Assembly: GCA_934167695.1 (NCBI GenBank)
Contig: CAKPLP010000003.1
Coordinates: forward strand, 45,465 to 109,464
Direction of reading: 5' to 3'
DNA: 64,000 bases
DNA from: an uncultured Bacilli bacterium
GTDB lineage: Bacteria; Bacillota_I; Bacilli_A; RF39; UBA660
Shown here piece after piece: positions 34,837 to 43,784 of the stretch. Within the stretch, counting starts at the first letter, position 1, and each line of letters begins with the position of its first letter. The position numbers were made by a program, and so were the translations under genes. A model generated the notes under the pieces. It saw only the letters and a program-made list of their open reading frames with translations. It had not been told where the DNA came from and did no database searches.

Positions 34837-37140
34837 ATGAAGGAAGATGCAAATGTTAGTGAAAAGCAGCAAGAGAACGAAGCTTCCAAAAAAGCTGCAG
34901 GTGTAGCTGCTAAAGGTGCTATTGATTACTTTACTGGTGGTAAAGGTGGACAAGTTTATGATGCTGCTAAGAAGGTACCAGTTGTTGGTAAAAAGTTAGA
35001 TAAGGCCGAAGAAAAACTTGGTGCTGCTGCTAATAATGCTACTGGAGGAAAATTTGGTAAAGTAGCGAAAAAGGCTGATGATGTTGGTGCGCTTGATGCT
35101 GCTGATACTGCTCTTTCCATGGGAAAAGGCGGAGGAGCTTCCAAGGCTTCAGCAGGCAGTAAAAATATGGCTAAAGGTCCAAGCAGTGCTGCTAATAAAA
35201 ATAATGGTAGTAAAGTAAATAATAATGCTGGTGTAAGAAAATCTCCAAATAGTCAAAATAATAATATTGGCAAAAATAGCTTAAATGGTAATAATAACAT
35301 TGCTCAACCTTCTCGTTCTCCTCTTGATCAAGAAAAGGAAAAGAATTCAAATAAATTACAAGAACAATTACAAAAAAATGCTTTGAGAGCTGCTGCAAAT
35401 ATGCTTATGCCTGGTGTTGGTGGTAAGGTAGTTGATGCAGTTGAAAAGGGAAAACAAAAAAAGAAGAGTACATCTAGTGAAAATGAATTAGATGATGGGA
35501 ATGATAATAATTCTTTTTTTATAAAAGGAAAAGGTAAGTTCAAAAAGGTTATGATGTGGCTTGCACCTTTAATTCCTTTTGCATTTATCTTTGTTGCAAT
35601 GTTTCTAGTTATTATTAGTTTAAATAGATTTGCTGATTTAATTGGAGTTGGATCTGGTAACAATGAGCCTGATGTAATAGGTGCTGCTGGTGGTGACAAG
35701 CAATTAGAAAGTCTTTATAACAGAATTTTAGAAGTTCAAGATGACTTTGCTAAGGATGATAAGATATTTTCTGCGGATCAAATTGCTGCAGTGTACCATA
35801 TTTTAACAGAAAGAAGTCATATTGTTTTTCCTAGTACAATGAATAAAAAAACTATTAAAAAATTAGCTAACTATATGTTTGATAAGAATTGTCCTATTAA
35901 TGGTGGTAAATGTACTTATACTTATTCTGAACAAACTTTTAGAAATAATTTGACTAACAAATTTTTTCCAAAATATTTAAAACAATCAGAATGTAGTGAT
36001 GCTACTGATGAAGTTTTTGAGTATCTTCAAGAATATAGTAGTATGTTAGGTACATCTGCTATTAGAAATGGTGGAGGAAGTTGTAGTATGTCTGGTAATG
36101 TTCAGGTTGCTGATATTGGTCCGGGGGATTATACAAAATGTACTCAAGTTTTGGGACCGATTGCAAATGAGGCTTATTCTATAACTGGTATTTTTGCATC
36201 AGTAACTCTTGCTCAGGCAATTCTGGAAAGTGGTTGTGGTCGTCAGGTTCCAAATGGAGATAGTAATAATTTATTTGGTATTAAGTGTACTAGTTCACGT
36301 TTTAATTTATCTACTTGGGATGGCACTTGTACACCTCCAGTTGCAACTCCGGAAGAACGAAATGGTGTAATGGTTACAGAGTATCATCCATTTAGAAAAT
36401 ATAAGAATGTTAATGAATCTGTTCTTGATCATGCTGCTTTATTGGCTGAGGGATCTACTTATGTTCAAAAAAATGTTGCTCAAGCAACTGATCCTCAATC
36501 CCAAATACAAAGATTGTTTGAAGCTGGTTATGCTACTGATTCAAGTTATGTTTCAAAGCTGAATAGATTAATTGAACAATATAACCTTCAACAATGGGAT
36601 ACTAAGAGTTTTACTTCTTGTAGTGAAGGTGGAGGAGAGTCTTCAAATTGGTTGCAAACTGATAGTAAATGGTCTAGTGTAAAACTTGGTTCTAGTTCTG
36701 AAACTGTTGGTTCTGCTGGATGTTTGTCTACTTCTATTGCAATGCTTGTTTCAAAATTTAATGCTGCTACTAATATTACTGGTGAGTTTAATCCGGGTAG
36801 TTTTGTTCAGGCTTTATCTTCTATTGGGGCTTATAATAGTGGTGGTAGCTTGTATTGGCAAAAAGTTACTAATATTGTTTCTTCTTTCTCTTATAGTGGT
36901 CAAACTTCATTAGCTGGTAAATCTAAAGATAGTAAATTAAGTACAATACAGGAATATGTTAATGATGGATATGCTGTTGTTGCTGAAGTTAAAGGTTCCA
37001 CCGGACAACATTGGGTAGCTGTTAATTCAGTAAATGGATCTACTATCAATATGATGGATCCTGCTAGTAATGATACTGATATGTGGGGACGTTATAACTG
37101 GGAAAATACATCTAGAATTGGTTATTTTAAAGTAGGATAG
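34837..37140 (+). CDS. VirB1-like bifunctional cell wall hydrolase (GH73 plus C39-like)
   Basis: 767 residues. Residues 1-235 are a cytoplasmic Ala/Gly/Lys/Asn-rich low-complexity region; a membrane helix follows (about 238-262). Outside are a glucosaminidase-like GH73 domain (about 430-590: ITGIFASVTLAQAILESGCG, with Glu about 464, then NNLFGIKC) and a papain-like C39-type domain (about 602-764) with Cys629 in GSAGCLSTS, His725 in GQHWVAV and Asp in MMDPAS. Such two-domain hydrolases open the wall for Gram-positive type IV secretion (for example CwlT, TcpG). It sits right after VirB4, as expected. Confidence 0.85.
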   Translation: MKEDANVSEKQQENEASKKAAGVAAKGAIDYFTGGKGGQVYDAAKKVPVVGKKLDKAEEKLGAAANNATGGKFGKVAKKADDVGALDAADTALSMGKGGGASKASAGSKNMAKGPSSAANKNNGSKVNNNAGVRKSPNSQNNNIGKNSLNGNNNIAQPSRSPLDQEKEKNSNKLQEQLQKNALRAAANMLMPGVGGKVVDAVEKGKQKKKSTSSENELDDGNDNNSFFIKGKGKFKKVMMWLAPLIPFAFIFVAMFLVIISLNRFADLIGVGSGNNEPDVIGAAGGDKQLESLYNRILEVQDDFAKDDKIFSADQIAAVYHILTERSHIVFPSTMNKKTIKKLANYMFDKNCPINGGKCTYTYSEQTFRNNLTNKFFPKYLKQSECSDATDEVFEYLQEYSSMLGTSAIRNGGGSCSMSGNVQVADIGPGDYTKCTQVLGPIANEAYSITGIFASVTLAQAILESGCGRQVPNGDSNNLFGIKCTSSRFNLSTWDGTCTPPVATPEERNGVMVTEYHPFRKYKNVNESVLDHAALLAEGSTYVQKNVAQATDPQSQIQRLFEAGYATDSSYVSKLNRLIEQYNLQQWDTKSFTSCSEGGGESSNWLQTDSKWSSVKLGSSSETVGSAGCLSTSIAMLVSKFNAATNITGEFNPGSFVQALSSIGAYNSGGSLYWQKVTNIVSSFSYSGQTSLAGKSKDSKLSTIQEYVNDGYAVVAEVKGSTGQHWVAVNSVNGSTINMMDPASNDTDMWGRYNWENTSRIGYFKVG

Positions 37141-37148
37141 GTGATTTT

Positions 37149-37934
37149 ATGAAAGTTAAAAAAAAATATGTTGTACTTTTAGTTATCTTGGCAATTTATT
37201 TAGTAGTTTATTTTACATTATTTTATAAAAAAGATACTAAGTCTGATGGAAAGTTAAAAAATTATATTAACTTAATAATTGGTGAAGATGCAGATTTTTT
37301 ATATCATAATAATGAATGGTCTGTTGTTAATGATGCTGATAAAATTTCTTATAATTGGTTGAAGTATAAAATTTATGATGGAAATGAATATTTGGGTAAG
37401 TATTATTTATTGTATAGTGGTATTTGGAATTTGAAGGATAATAAAAAGAATACTGTCGATATTAATTTTTCAGAAAAGGTTGCTATTGGTGGAGATTTAA
37501 AGTGTGAAAATGTAAAAATTAATTCGTCTTATAATGATTCTAAAAATTCATATATTAAAAAGGTTTTAAGTGATAATTTAATTGATGTTAATAGTACTTT
37601 AACATCAAATACTACTATTAAGATGGATATTGATAATGATTCTGTTGATGAGGAGTTATATGTCATATCTAATGCTTTTATAGATGATGAGAATCCTGAA
37701 AAGATATTTAGTTTTGTTTTTTATGTTGATAACGATAACATTAATGTTATATATAAACAAATTTTTTCTAATACAACATTATCTAATGTTTGTAAACCTT
37801 ATATTTCTAATATTTTTAAAATAAATGATAAATATTATTTTGCAGTTAATTGTTCTAGATATAGTGATTTGGGTAGAAGTATTGTTTTATATAAATATAG
37901 AGGTAATAAATTTGTAAAAGTTATTTCTAATTAA
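37149..37934 (+). CDS. Membrane-anchored hypothetical protein of the secretion cluster
   Basis: 261 residues. One N-terminal membrane helix (about 7-25) and an outer domain. TIKMDIDNDSVDEELYVISN contains a D-x-D-x-D-like loop as in calcium-binding FG-GAP-type repeats, followed by FSFVFYVDNDNINVIYKQ. No recognised family. It lies between the wall hydrolase and the coupling protein genes, all on one strand with short gaps. Confidence 0.55.
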   Translation: MKVKKKYVVLLVILAIYLVVYFTLFYKKDTKSDGKLKNYINLIIGEDADFLYHNNEWSVVNDADKISYNWLKYKIYDGNEYLGKYYLLYSGIWNLKDNKKNTVDINFSEKVAIGGDLKCENVKINSSYNDSKNSYIKKVLSDNLIDVNSTLTSNTTIKMDIDNDSVDEELYVISNAFIDDENPEKIFSFVFYVDNDNINVIYKQIFSNTTLSNVCKPYISNIFKINDKYYFAVNCSRYSDLGRSIVLYKYRGNKFVKVISN

Positions 37935-37978
37935 GTAAAATAATGTTATAATATTTTCTTGAAAGTGGGTGTTTCCTT

Positions 37979-40108
37979 ATGAAGTTAAAAATTAGAGTTG
38001 ATTCTGAGGATTTGTTAATGTTTGTAATTTTTGCAATATTTTTATTATATATTGTTGCGGTAGCTGTTGTAAATTTGTCTACATTTGCAACTGAAGGATA
38101 TTTATCTGGACCTAATCCTTTTCCTGCTTTTACACCTAAATATATTACTTCAACCATTGGGTTTTATATAATTGCTCTTGCAGGTTGTTTTATTAGTGCT
38201 AGCTCTTATATTTTTGAATTTGAAAAAGGTTTTGGAATTACTACTGATAAAAAAGATAAGGGTTATTCTAGATGGGCTAAAGATAAGGAAATTATGGATA
38301 GAAAAGAAGTAATGCCTATAAATATAACAGATAGAAATAGTGATGCTGGTGGAACTCCTTTAATTTATAAAAATGAACAAATTTATGTAGATAATGGTGA
38401 AAATCATACATTAGTTATTGGTGCTACTGGTTCAGGAAAAACCCAAACAGTTATATTACCTACGGTAAAAGTTTTAGCAAAGCATAATGAAAGTATGGTA
38501 ATTACAGATCCTAAGGGTGAAATATATGAAAAAACTTCAGAGATGCTTAGAGCTAAGGGTTATCAAATATTAATATTAAACTTTCGTGATCCTCAAAATG
38601 GTAGTGCTTGGAATCCTATGGATTTACCATATAAGATGTATAAAGAAGGTAATCAGGATAAAGCTATTGAGTTGTTAGATGATCTTGCTCTTAATATTTT
38701 GTATGATGAAACTAATAAAAATTCAGATCCATTCTGGGAAAAAACTTCTGCTGATTATTTTTCTGGTATTGCTTTAGGACTTTTTGAAGATGCTAAAGAA
38801 GATGAAATTAATATTAATAGTATTTCCCTTGTTAGTAGTATGGGTGAGGATAAGTTTGGTGGTTCTACATATATTAAGGAGTATTTTAATACTAAAGATC
38901 CTAGTAGTGCTGCTTATATTAATGCTGCTAGTACTATAAATGCACCTAGTGAAACAAAGGGAAGTATTTTGTCTGTTTTTAAACAGAAAATCAAATTATT
39001 TGCTTCTCGTGAAAATTTAAGTGAAATGTTGTCTCATAGCGATATTGATTTAACAAGTATTGGTAAGAAACCTACTGCTGTTTTCATTGTTATACAAGAT
39101 GAAAAGAAGACATATCATTCTTTAGTAACTATTTTGTTAAAGCAGATATATGAAACTTTGATTTCTGTTGCTCAAGCTAATAATGGTAAATTACCTGTTA
39201 GAACAAATTTCTTGCTTGATGAGTTTGCTAATATGCCTCCATTAAAAGATGTTACAACGATGATTACTGCTGCTCGTTCTAGACAAATAAGATTTACTAT
39301 GATTATTCAAAACTTTGCTCAGTTAGAACAGGTATATGGTAAAGAAGAAGCTGAAACTCTTCGTGGTAACTGTGGTAATTTAATTTACTTAGTTACTACT
39401 GAATTGAAAGCTTTGGAAGAAATTAGTAAGATGTGTGGTGAAGTAAAATCTAAAAAAGACGATAAAACTGCTTCAACTCCATTAGTTACGGTTAGTGATT
39501 TACAACGTATGAAAGAAAATGAAGTTATTATTTTAAGACTTCGTCAACAACCTTTTAAAACTAAATTTACTCCTGATTGGAAAATCGATTGGGGTGAAAA
39601 ATATCCTCAAGCTACTTATCCAGAACGTGAAAAGGTACCAGTTCATACATTTGACATTAAAGAATTTGTAAAAAAAGAAAAGAAGAAAAAACTTTTAGAT
39701 ATGATGAATTCTATGGATGATGACGATATTCCTTCTCCTTTTACTGGTTCTAATCGTAATATGGCAATGCCTGATTTTCCTAAACCACCAATGTTTAGTC
39801 AAAATCTTGCAAGCATGGGTAGAAGTGATGATGAAATACCTAGAAGATCTATGGATACTGGTATTAACGTTGAGGATTTGGTTAAAAAAATCGATGCTAA
39901 AATTGCAGAACTTGAAGAGGAAGAAAAGAGAAATGCTGCAGAGGCTAACAAGGTTAAAGAGTCATCTACTAAGGATGCAAGTTATGAAAATATAAGCTCT
40001 AATAATAAACAAGTATTAGATAATAATATTTCAAAAACAGTAGATTTAAAACTTGATGATGATGATGACGATGATGATGACTTTTTTGATGATTTCTTTG
40101 ATAATTAA
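37979..40108 (+). CDS. virD4: VirD4/TraG-type coupling ATPase
   Basis: 709 residues. Two N-terminal membrane helices (about 12-33 and 57-78), then the motor: Walker A VIGATGSGKTQT (about 146-157), TDPKGEIYEKTSEMLRAKGY, Walker B NFLLDEFANMPPL (about 408-420), and the TraG-like ITAARSRQIRFTMIIQN. Coupling proteins select substrates, DNA-protein or protein, and feed them to the channel. No relaxase gene is near, so the substrate may be protein, or DNA nicked by an enzyme from elsewhere. The C-terminus is a charged tail ending in nine Asp and FFDDFFDN. Confidence 0.92.
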   Translation: MKLKIRVDSEDLLMFVIFAIFLLYIVAVAVVNLSTFATEGYLSGPNPFPAFTPKYITSTIGFYIIALAGCFISASSYIFEFEKGFGITTDKKDKGYSRWAKDKEIMDRKEVMPINITDRNSDAGGTPLIYKNEQIYVDNGENHTLVIGATGSGKTQTVILPTVKVLAKHNESMVITDPKGEIYEKTSEMLRAKGYQILILNFRDPQNGSAWNPMDLPYKMYKEGNQDKAIELLDDLALNILYDETNKNSDPFWEKTSADYFSGIALGLFEDAKEDEININSISLVSSMGEDKFGGSTYIKEYFNTKDPSSAAYINAASTINAPSETKGSILSVFKQKIKLFASRENLSEMLSHSDIDLTSIGKKPTAVFIVIQDEKKTYHSLVTILLKQIYETLISVAQANNGKLPVRTNFLLDEFANMPPLKDVTTMITAARSRQIRFTMIIQNFAQLEQVYGKEEAETLRGNCGNLIYLVTTELKALEEISKMCGEVKSKKDDKTASTPLVTVSDLQRMKENEVIILRLRQQPFKTKFTPDWKIDWGEKYPQATYPEREKVPVHTFDIKEFVKKEKKKKLLDMMNSMDDDDIPSPFTGSNRNMAMPDFPKPPMFSQNLASMGRSDDEIPRRSMDTGINVEDLVKKIDAKIAELEEEEKRNAAEANKVKESSTKDASYENISSNNKQVLDNNISKTVDLKLDDDDDDDDDFFDDFFDN

Positions 40109-40150
40109 AAAAAATATGATATGATATTTTTAGAAGAGTGAGGGATATAT

Positions 40151-41374
40151 ATGGATCCAAAGTTTAATAATAATAATCATTTAATAGATGATTTAAAAAA
40201 TGAGGATAACGATAATGTTGAGAGTGAAGTAAGTAAGGTTGTTTCTAGTTTTGCTAATAGAAAAAATAGTGATCCTTTGAAGGAAAAGATGATGAAAAAT
40301 TTATTTAAAATCGCGATTGCAACTATTGTTATTGTTCTTCTTTTATTTATTTTTTCTATTATTACTTCTAGAAATAAGAGTTACTCTGATATTGAAGATA
40401 TTATGAAAAGATCTGCTGAAAGATATTATAGTGCTAATAAAAACTTGTTACCTAAAGCTACTGGTGGAACGGTTGAAGTAAGTGCTCAGAAATTGGCTAA
40501 TTTGAACTATATGAAAGATTTATCTTCTTATAAAAAAGAAACTTGTTCCGGAAAAGTAGTTGTAGAAAATAATGATGATGATTATATTTATGTTGCTTAT
40601 CTAGATTGTGGAAGTAAATATAAAACAACTGAGTTATTTAGAAAGGTTACAGCTGAAGAGAATGTAGTTACATCTCAAGATGGTTTATATTTAAATAATG
40701 ATGAGTATGTTTTTAGAGGAGAGAATATTAATAATTATATAACTTTTGGTAGTCAATTATGGCGTATTGTAAAAGTTACAAAAGATAATGAGGTAGTACT
40801 TATTAAAGAAGGTAGATATAATAATAATAACTATCCATTTGATGATCGTTATAATAGTAGTAAAGGTTACAATACTGGTATTAATGATTTTAATGTTAGT
40901 AGAATGAAACAATATTTGGATAATATCTATGATGCTACTGATGATCATGATATTTTATTTCCAGAAAAATCAAAATCTTATATTGTTAAACATAGTTATT
41001 GTATTGGTAAACGTTCTACTAAATCAGATGGAAAAGATTATAGTGCTGAGTGTTCTAGTCTTAGCGAAATGATGAAAGTAGGTTTACTTAGTGCTTCTGA
41101 TTATATGAATGCTAGTTTGGATTCTGCTTGTACTAATATTTCTTCCTCTAACTGTCAAAATTATAATTATTTAGTTAATCATCAAATTGAATGGTGGCTT
41201 TCTACATCTGTTTCAGATAACTCTTATGAAACATATTATATTACCTCTTATGGTGCTATAAAGACGGCTAATGATGTAAGTTATAAAAGTATAAGACCAG
41301 TTATTTATTTAAATAGTAAAACGATGTTTAAAGATGGTGATGGTTCTGAGAAGAATCCATATCAAGTAAAATAG
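40151..41374 (+). CDS. Membrane-anchored surface protein, paralogue of the 16166 protein
   Basis: 407 residues. Cytoplasmic N-terminus, one membrane helix (about 55-75), then a pilin-like module (RSAERYYSANKNLLPKATGG ... YLDCGS) and a DUF6273-like module (NYITFGSQLWRIVKVTKDNE ... SIRPVIYLNS ... GSEKNPYQVK). The same modules occur in the gene near the start of the cluster. It closes the cluster and is followed by a terminator. Probably a surface or pilus-associated component. Confidence 0.65.
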   Translation: MDPKFNNNNHLIDDLKNEDNDNVESEVSKVVSSFANRKNSDPLKEKMMKNLFKIAIATIVIVLLLFIFSIITSRNKSYSDIEDIMKRSAERYYSANKNLLPKATGGTVEVSAQKLANLNYMKDLSSYKKETCSGKVVVENNDDDYIYVAYLDCGSKYKTTELFRKVTAEENVVTSQDGLYLNNDEYVFRGENINNYITFGSQLWRIVKVTKDNEVVLIKEGRYNNNNYPFDDRYNSSKGYNTGINDFNVSRMKQYLDNIYDATDDHDILFPEKSKSYIVKHSYCIGKRSTKSDGKDYSAECSSLSEMMKVGLLSASDYMNASLDSACTNISSSNCQNYNYLVNHQIEWWLSTSVSDNSYETYYITSYGAIKTANDVSYKSIRPVIYLNSKTMFKDGDGSEKNPYQVK

Positions 41375-41397
41375 TACGTAATGTACTATTTTTTTAT
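41371..41397 (+). terminator. Terminator closing the pilus/secretion cluster
   Basis: ATAGTAC (41371-41377), loop GTAAT, GTACTAT (41383-41389), then a T-run. The stop codon of the preceding gene lies in the stem. Confidence 0.8.
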
Positions 41398-41441
41398 TTT
41401 ATATTATCTTTATTTTATATTATTTCATAAAATAAATTGAG

Positions 41442-41741
41442 GTGATTATTATTAATATTAGTGTAGAAGAACTTATAGAAAAATCTAAACATGAAGCAGT
41501 TAATATTATAGATATTAGGGATAATTATTCGTATTCTCTTGGATCTATTCCGGATTCTAAAAATATTCCTGAACAAGATTTATTATATAAGTTAGATTAT
41601 TATTTGGATAAAAATAATACTTATTATCTTTTATGTAGCAATGGAAGACGTAGTTCTAGATTGGCTAATTTATTAAATAATATGGGGTATAAAGTTTATA
41701 ATATTGTTGGTGGATATAAAAAATATCTTCTAGAAAAATAG
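41442..41741 (+). CDS. Single-domain rhodanese
   Basis: About 97-99 residues: INIIDIRDNYSYSLGSIP-like N-terminal strand, the active-site loop LLCSNGRRSSRLA with the sulfur-carrying Cys, and GYKVYNIVGGYKKY at the end. Single-domain rhodaneses move sulfane sulfur. The only standard start, GTG 41442, lies inside the ribosome site GAGGTGAT; an ATT codon a few bases downstream may be the true start. Not obviously linked to the secretion cluster, from which a terminator separates it. Confidence 0.82.
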   Translation: MIIINISVEELIEKSKHEAVNIIDIRDNYSYSLGSIPDSKNIPEQDLLYKLDYYLDKNNTYYLLCSNGRRSSRLANLLNNMGYKVYNIVGGYKKYLLEK

Positions 41742-41781
41742 TAGTTAATGACGTATAATATTAATAGAAGGTTGGTGTATT

Positions 41782-42885
41782 ATGGAGATAGTTATTTTAA
41801 TATTACTTATAGTTGTTATTGTATTATTAATTATTAATCTTATTTTGAATAAAAAGGAGAAAATTAATGATGCTAATGTTACTGAAAGATTAGGTCGTTT
41901 TGAAGTTAGTATTATGAAAGAGTTAGAAAATTTTAGAGATAATTTTAGTAAAAATATTAGTAATGATTTTAATAGTTTAAATGAGAATGTTGAAAGAAGA
42001 CTTATGGTTATAAATGATAAAGTTAATGAAAGATTAGATCAGAATTTTGAAAAAACTAATAAAACTTTTACTAATGTTGTTGAAAGACTTAGTAAAATAG
42101 ATGAGGCTCAGAGGAAAATTGATAATTTATCTAGTGATATTGTTTCATTAGAAAGTATTTTGACTGATAAGAAAAGTAGGGGTATATTTGGTGAGGTTAA
42201 TTTGAAGCATATTTTATCTAGTGTATTTGGAGAAAAAAATGATTCTATTTATAAAATACAATATACTTTGAGTACTGGTGTTATTGCTGATTGTGTTTTA
42301 TTTGCTCCATCTCCACTTGGTACGATTGCGATTGATTCTAAATTTCCTTTAGAAAATTATCAAAATATGGTTGATAAAAATCATTCTAAACAGGAAGAGG
42401 AATATTATACTAAACTATTTAAACAAGATGTGAAAAAGCATATTGATGCAATTAGTAGTAAATATATTATTGCTGGCGAAACTGCTGATCAAGCTATTAT
42501 GTTTTTACCGGCGGAGGCTATATTTGCTGAAATTAATGCTTATCACAATGATATTATTAATTATGCTTATAAAAAGAGAGTTTGGATTACTAGTCCTACT
42601 ACTTTAATTTCTACACTTACAGTTATTGAAATGATTATTAAAAATATGGAAAGAGATAAATATACTCAAGTTATTCATGATGAATTAAATAAATTAGGAG
42701 TAGAATTTTCTAGATATAAAGAAAGATGGGATAAACTATCTCGTAGTATTCAAACTGTTAATAAAGATGTAGAAAACTTTTCTATTACTACTGATAAATT
42801 ATCAAAGAAATTTCAACTTATTAATAAGGTTGAAGTTGATAAACTAAAAGATACTAATATAGAAGATGAAAATTATTTAGATTAA
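41782..42885 (+). CDS. rmuC: DNA recombination protein RmuC
   Basis: 367 residues. An N-terminal membrane helix (about 3-24), a long coiled coil (about 35-125), then the RmuC nuclease-like domain: SRGIFGEVNLKHIL, DCVLFAPSPLGTIAIDSKFP, IMFLPAEAIFAEI and WITSPTTLISTLTVIEM. RmuC limits DNA inversions and rearrangements in E. coli. Length is typical for Gram-positive members. Confidence 0.92.
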   Translation: MEIVILILLIVVIVLLIINLILNKKEKINDANVTERLGRFEVSIMKELENFRDNFSKNISNDFNSLNENVERRLMVINDKVNERLDQNFEKTNKTFTNVVERLSKIDEAQRKIDNLSSDIVSLESILTDKKSRGIFGEVNLKHILSSVFGEKNDSIYKIQYTLSTGVIADCVLFAPSPLGTIAIDSKFPLENYQNMVDKNHSKQEEEYYTKLFKQDVKKHIDAISSKYIIAGETADQAIMFLPAEAIFAEINAYHNDIINYAYKKRVWITSPTTLISTLTVIEMIIKNMERDKYTQVIHDELNKLGVEFSRYKERWDKLSRSIQTVNKDVENFSITTDKLSKKFQLINKVEVDKLKDTNIEDENYLD

Positions 42886-42897
42886 TAAAATTTGAAG

Positions 42898-42927
42898 GTC
42901 CCTCATAAAGTTAAGAGAGGGACTTTT
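42898..42927 (+). terminator. Hairpin after rmuC that covers the next ribosome site
   Basis: GTCCCTC (42898-42904) pairs with GAGGGAC (42917-42923) and is followed by TTTT. It looks like an intrinsic terminator or attenuator. Its 3' arm is the GAGAGGG ribosome site of the next gene, whose ATG is at 42928. Confidence 0.65.
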
Positions 42928-43134
42928 ATGTTATTAAAAATAATTTTTTTTATAATAGGTTTTTTTTTAATGGTTCTTGGTAATTTTTATATTATTGTAT
43001 ACATTAATTTATTTAGTTTTGGTTATAATATAATTGAATATTTAGAATTTATTTTTAGTAGATATGAGTGTTATTGTACTATAATTGGTTTTATTTTTAT
43101 TATTTTAGCAGTGTATATGAAAGGAGATAAATGA
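42928..43134 (+). CDS. Small two-helix membrane protein
   Basis: 68 residues from ATG 42928; the frame opens earlier at 42892, but that start lies upstream of the GAGAGGG site. Two hydrophobic segments (about 3-26 and 46-64) with an acidic/aromatic loop. It resembles small uncharacterised Bacillota membrane proteins. The stop overlaps the next start, and its ribosome site is inside a hairpin. Confidence 0.6.
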   Translation: MLLKIIFFIIGFFLMVLGNFYIIVYINLFSFGYNIIEYLEFIFSRYECYCTIIGFIFIILAVYMKGDK

Positions 43135-43784
43135 TGCTTTATATTTATGATATATTAGTTAATTTTATAGATAGTGAGAGGATTTATGAATTTTTTGAAT
43201 GGAACCATAAAGACTTTATAGAACATATAAAGAAAATTCCTGTTGTTAGGGTTGATAATAAAACTTTTATAGATTTTATTTATCATGATATTTCTGTAAA
43301 TGATGATTTTTTAAGTATAATTAAGGATAAAACATATACATATAGAGAAACTATTTCATATGCTTGCATTATTAGTAATTCTGATAGGTGTTATGCTCTT
43401 GAATTTGATTCTAATGGTAAAGTTGCTTTTAAAAGTTCTCTTCTTTTAGATGAAGAGGAAGAAATTGTAGAGTGTAGTAAAAAGCTAAATGAAATGAAAA
43501 TTGATTATACTGTAAATAAAATTAATGAAATTAATTATGATTTAATTACGAGAAAAGAGGAGAACGATATTAATTTAATAAGAAGAGAAATTATATCAAC
43601 GTATCAAAGTGATAATTATGAAAAATTATATTATTTATATGAAGAAGTTTACGGAATTGATGATTTAACTATTGAAGAAAAATATGAAAGACTATTAAAT
43701 GAAATAAATGATGGTAATGTAACTAGTTTAAAGAAGATTTTACATATAATTTACTTGTCAAATAAAAAAAAGAAAGCTATTTAA
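43131..43784 (+). CDS. YjbA-like protein (UPF0736/DUF3603)
   Basis: 217 residues; ATG 43131 (or 43134) after AAAGGAG, overlapping the previous stop. The N-terminus LYIYDILVNFID ... YEFFEWNHKDFIEHIKKIPV fits the pattern of Bacillus YjbA. A trpS gene lies beside yjbA in Bacillus as well, here convergent. Function unknown; soluble and acidic, with a Lys-rich end. Confidence 0.65.
   Translation: MMLYIYDILVNFIDSERIYEFFEWNHKDFIEHIKKIPVVRVDNKTFIDFIYHDISVNDDFLSIIKDKTYTYRETISYACIISNSDRCYALEFDSNGKVAFKSSLLLDEEEEIVECSKKLNEMKIDYTVNKINEINYDLITRKEENDINLIRREIISTYQSDNYEKLYYLYEEVYGIDDLTIEEKYERLLNEINDGNVTSLKKILHIIYLSNKKKKAI

Noticed and set aside
35328..35699. 123-residue minus-strand frame inside the wall hydrolase gene
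   Set aside because: Antisense of a low-complexity Ala/Gly/Lys region; no ribosome site.
14585..41374. Reading the cluster as an ordinary integrative conjugative element
   Set aside because: No integrase, relaxase, oriT-like repeat cluster or flanking repeat was seen with it, and it is bordered by housekeeping genes.
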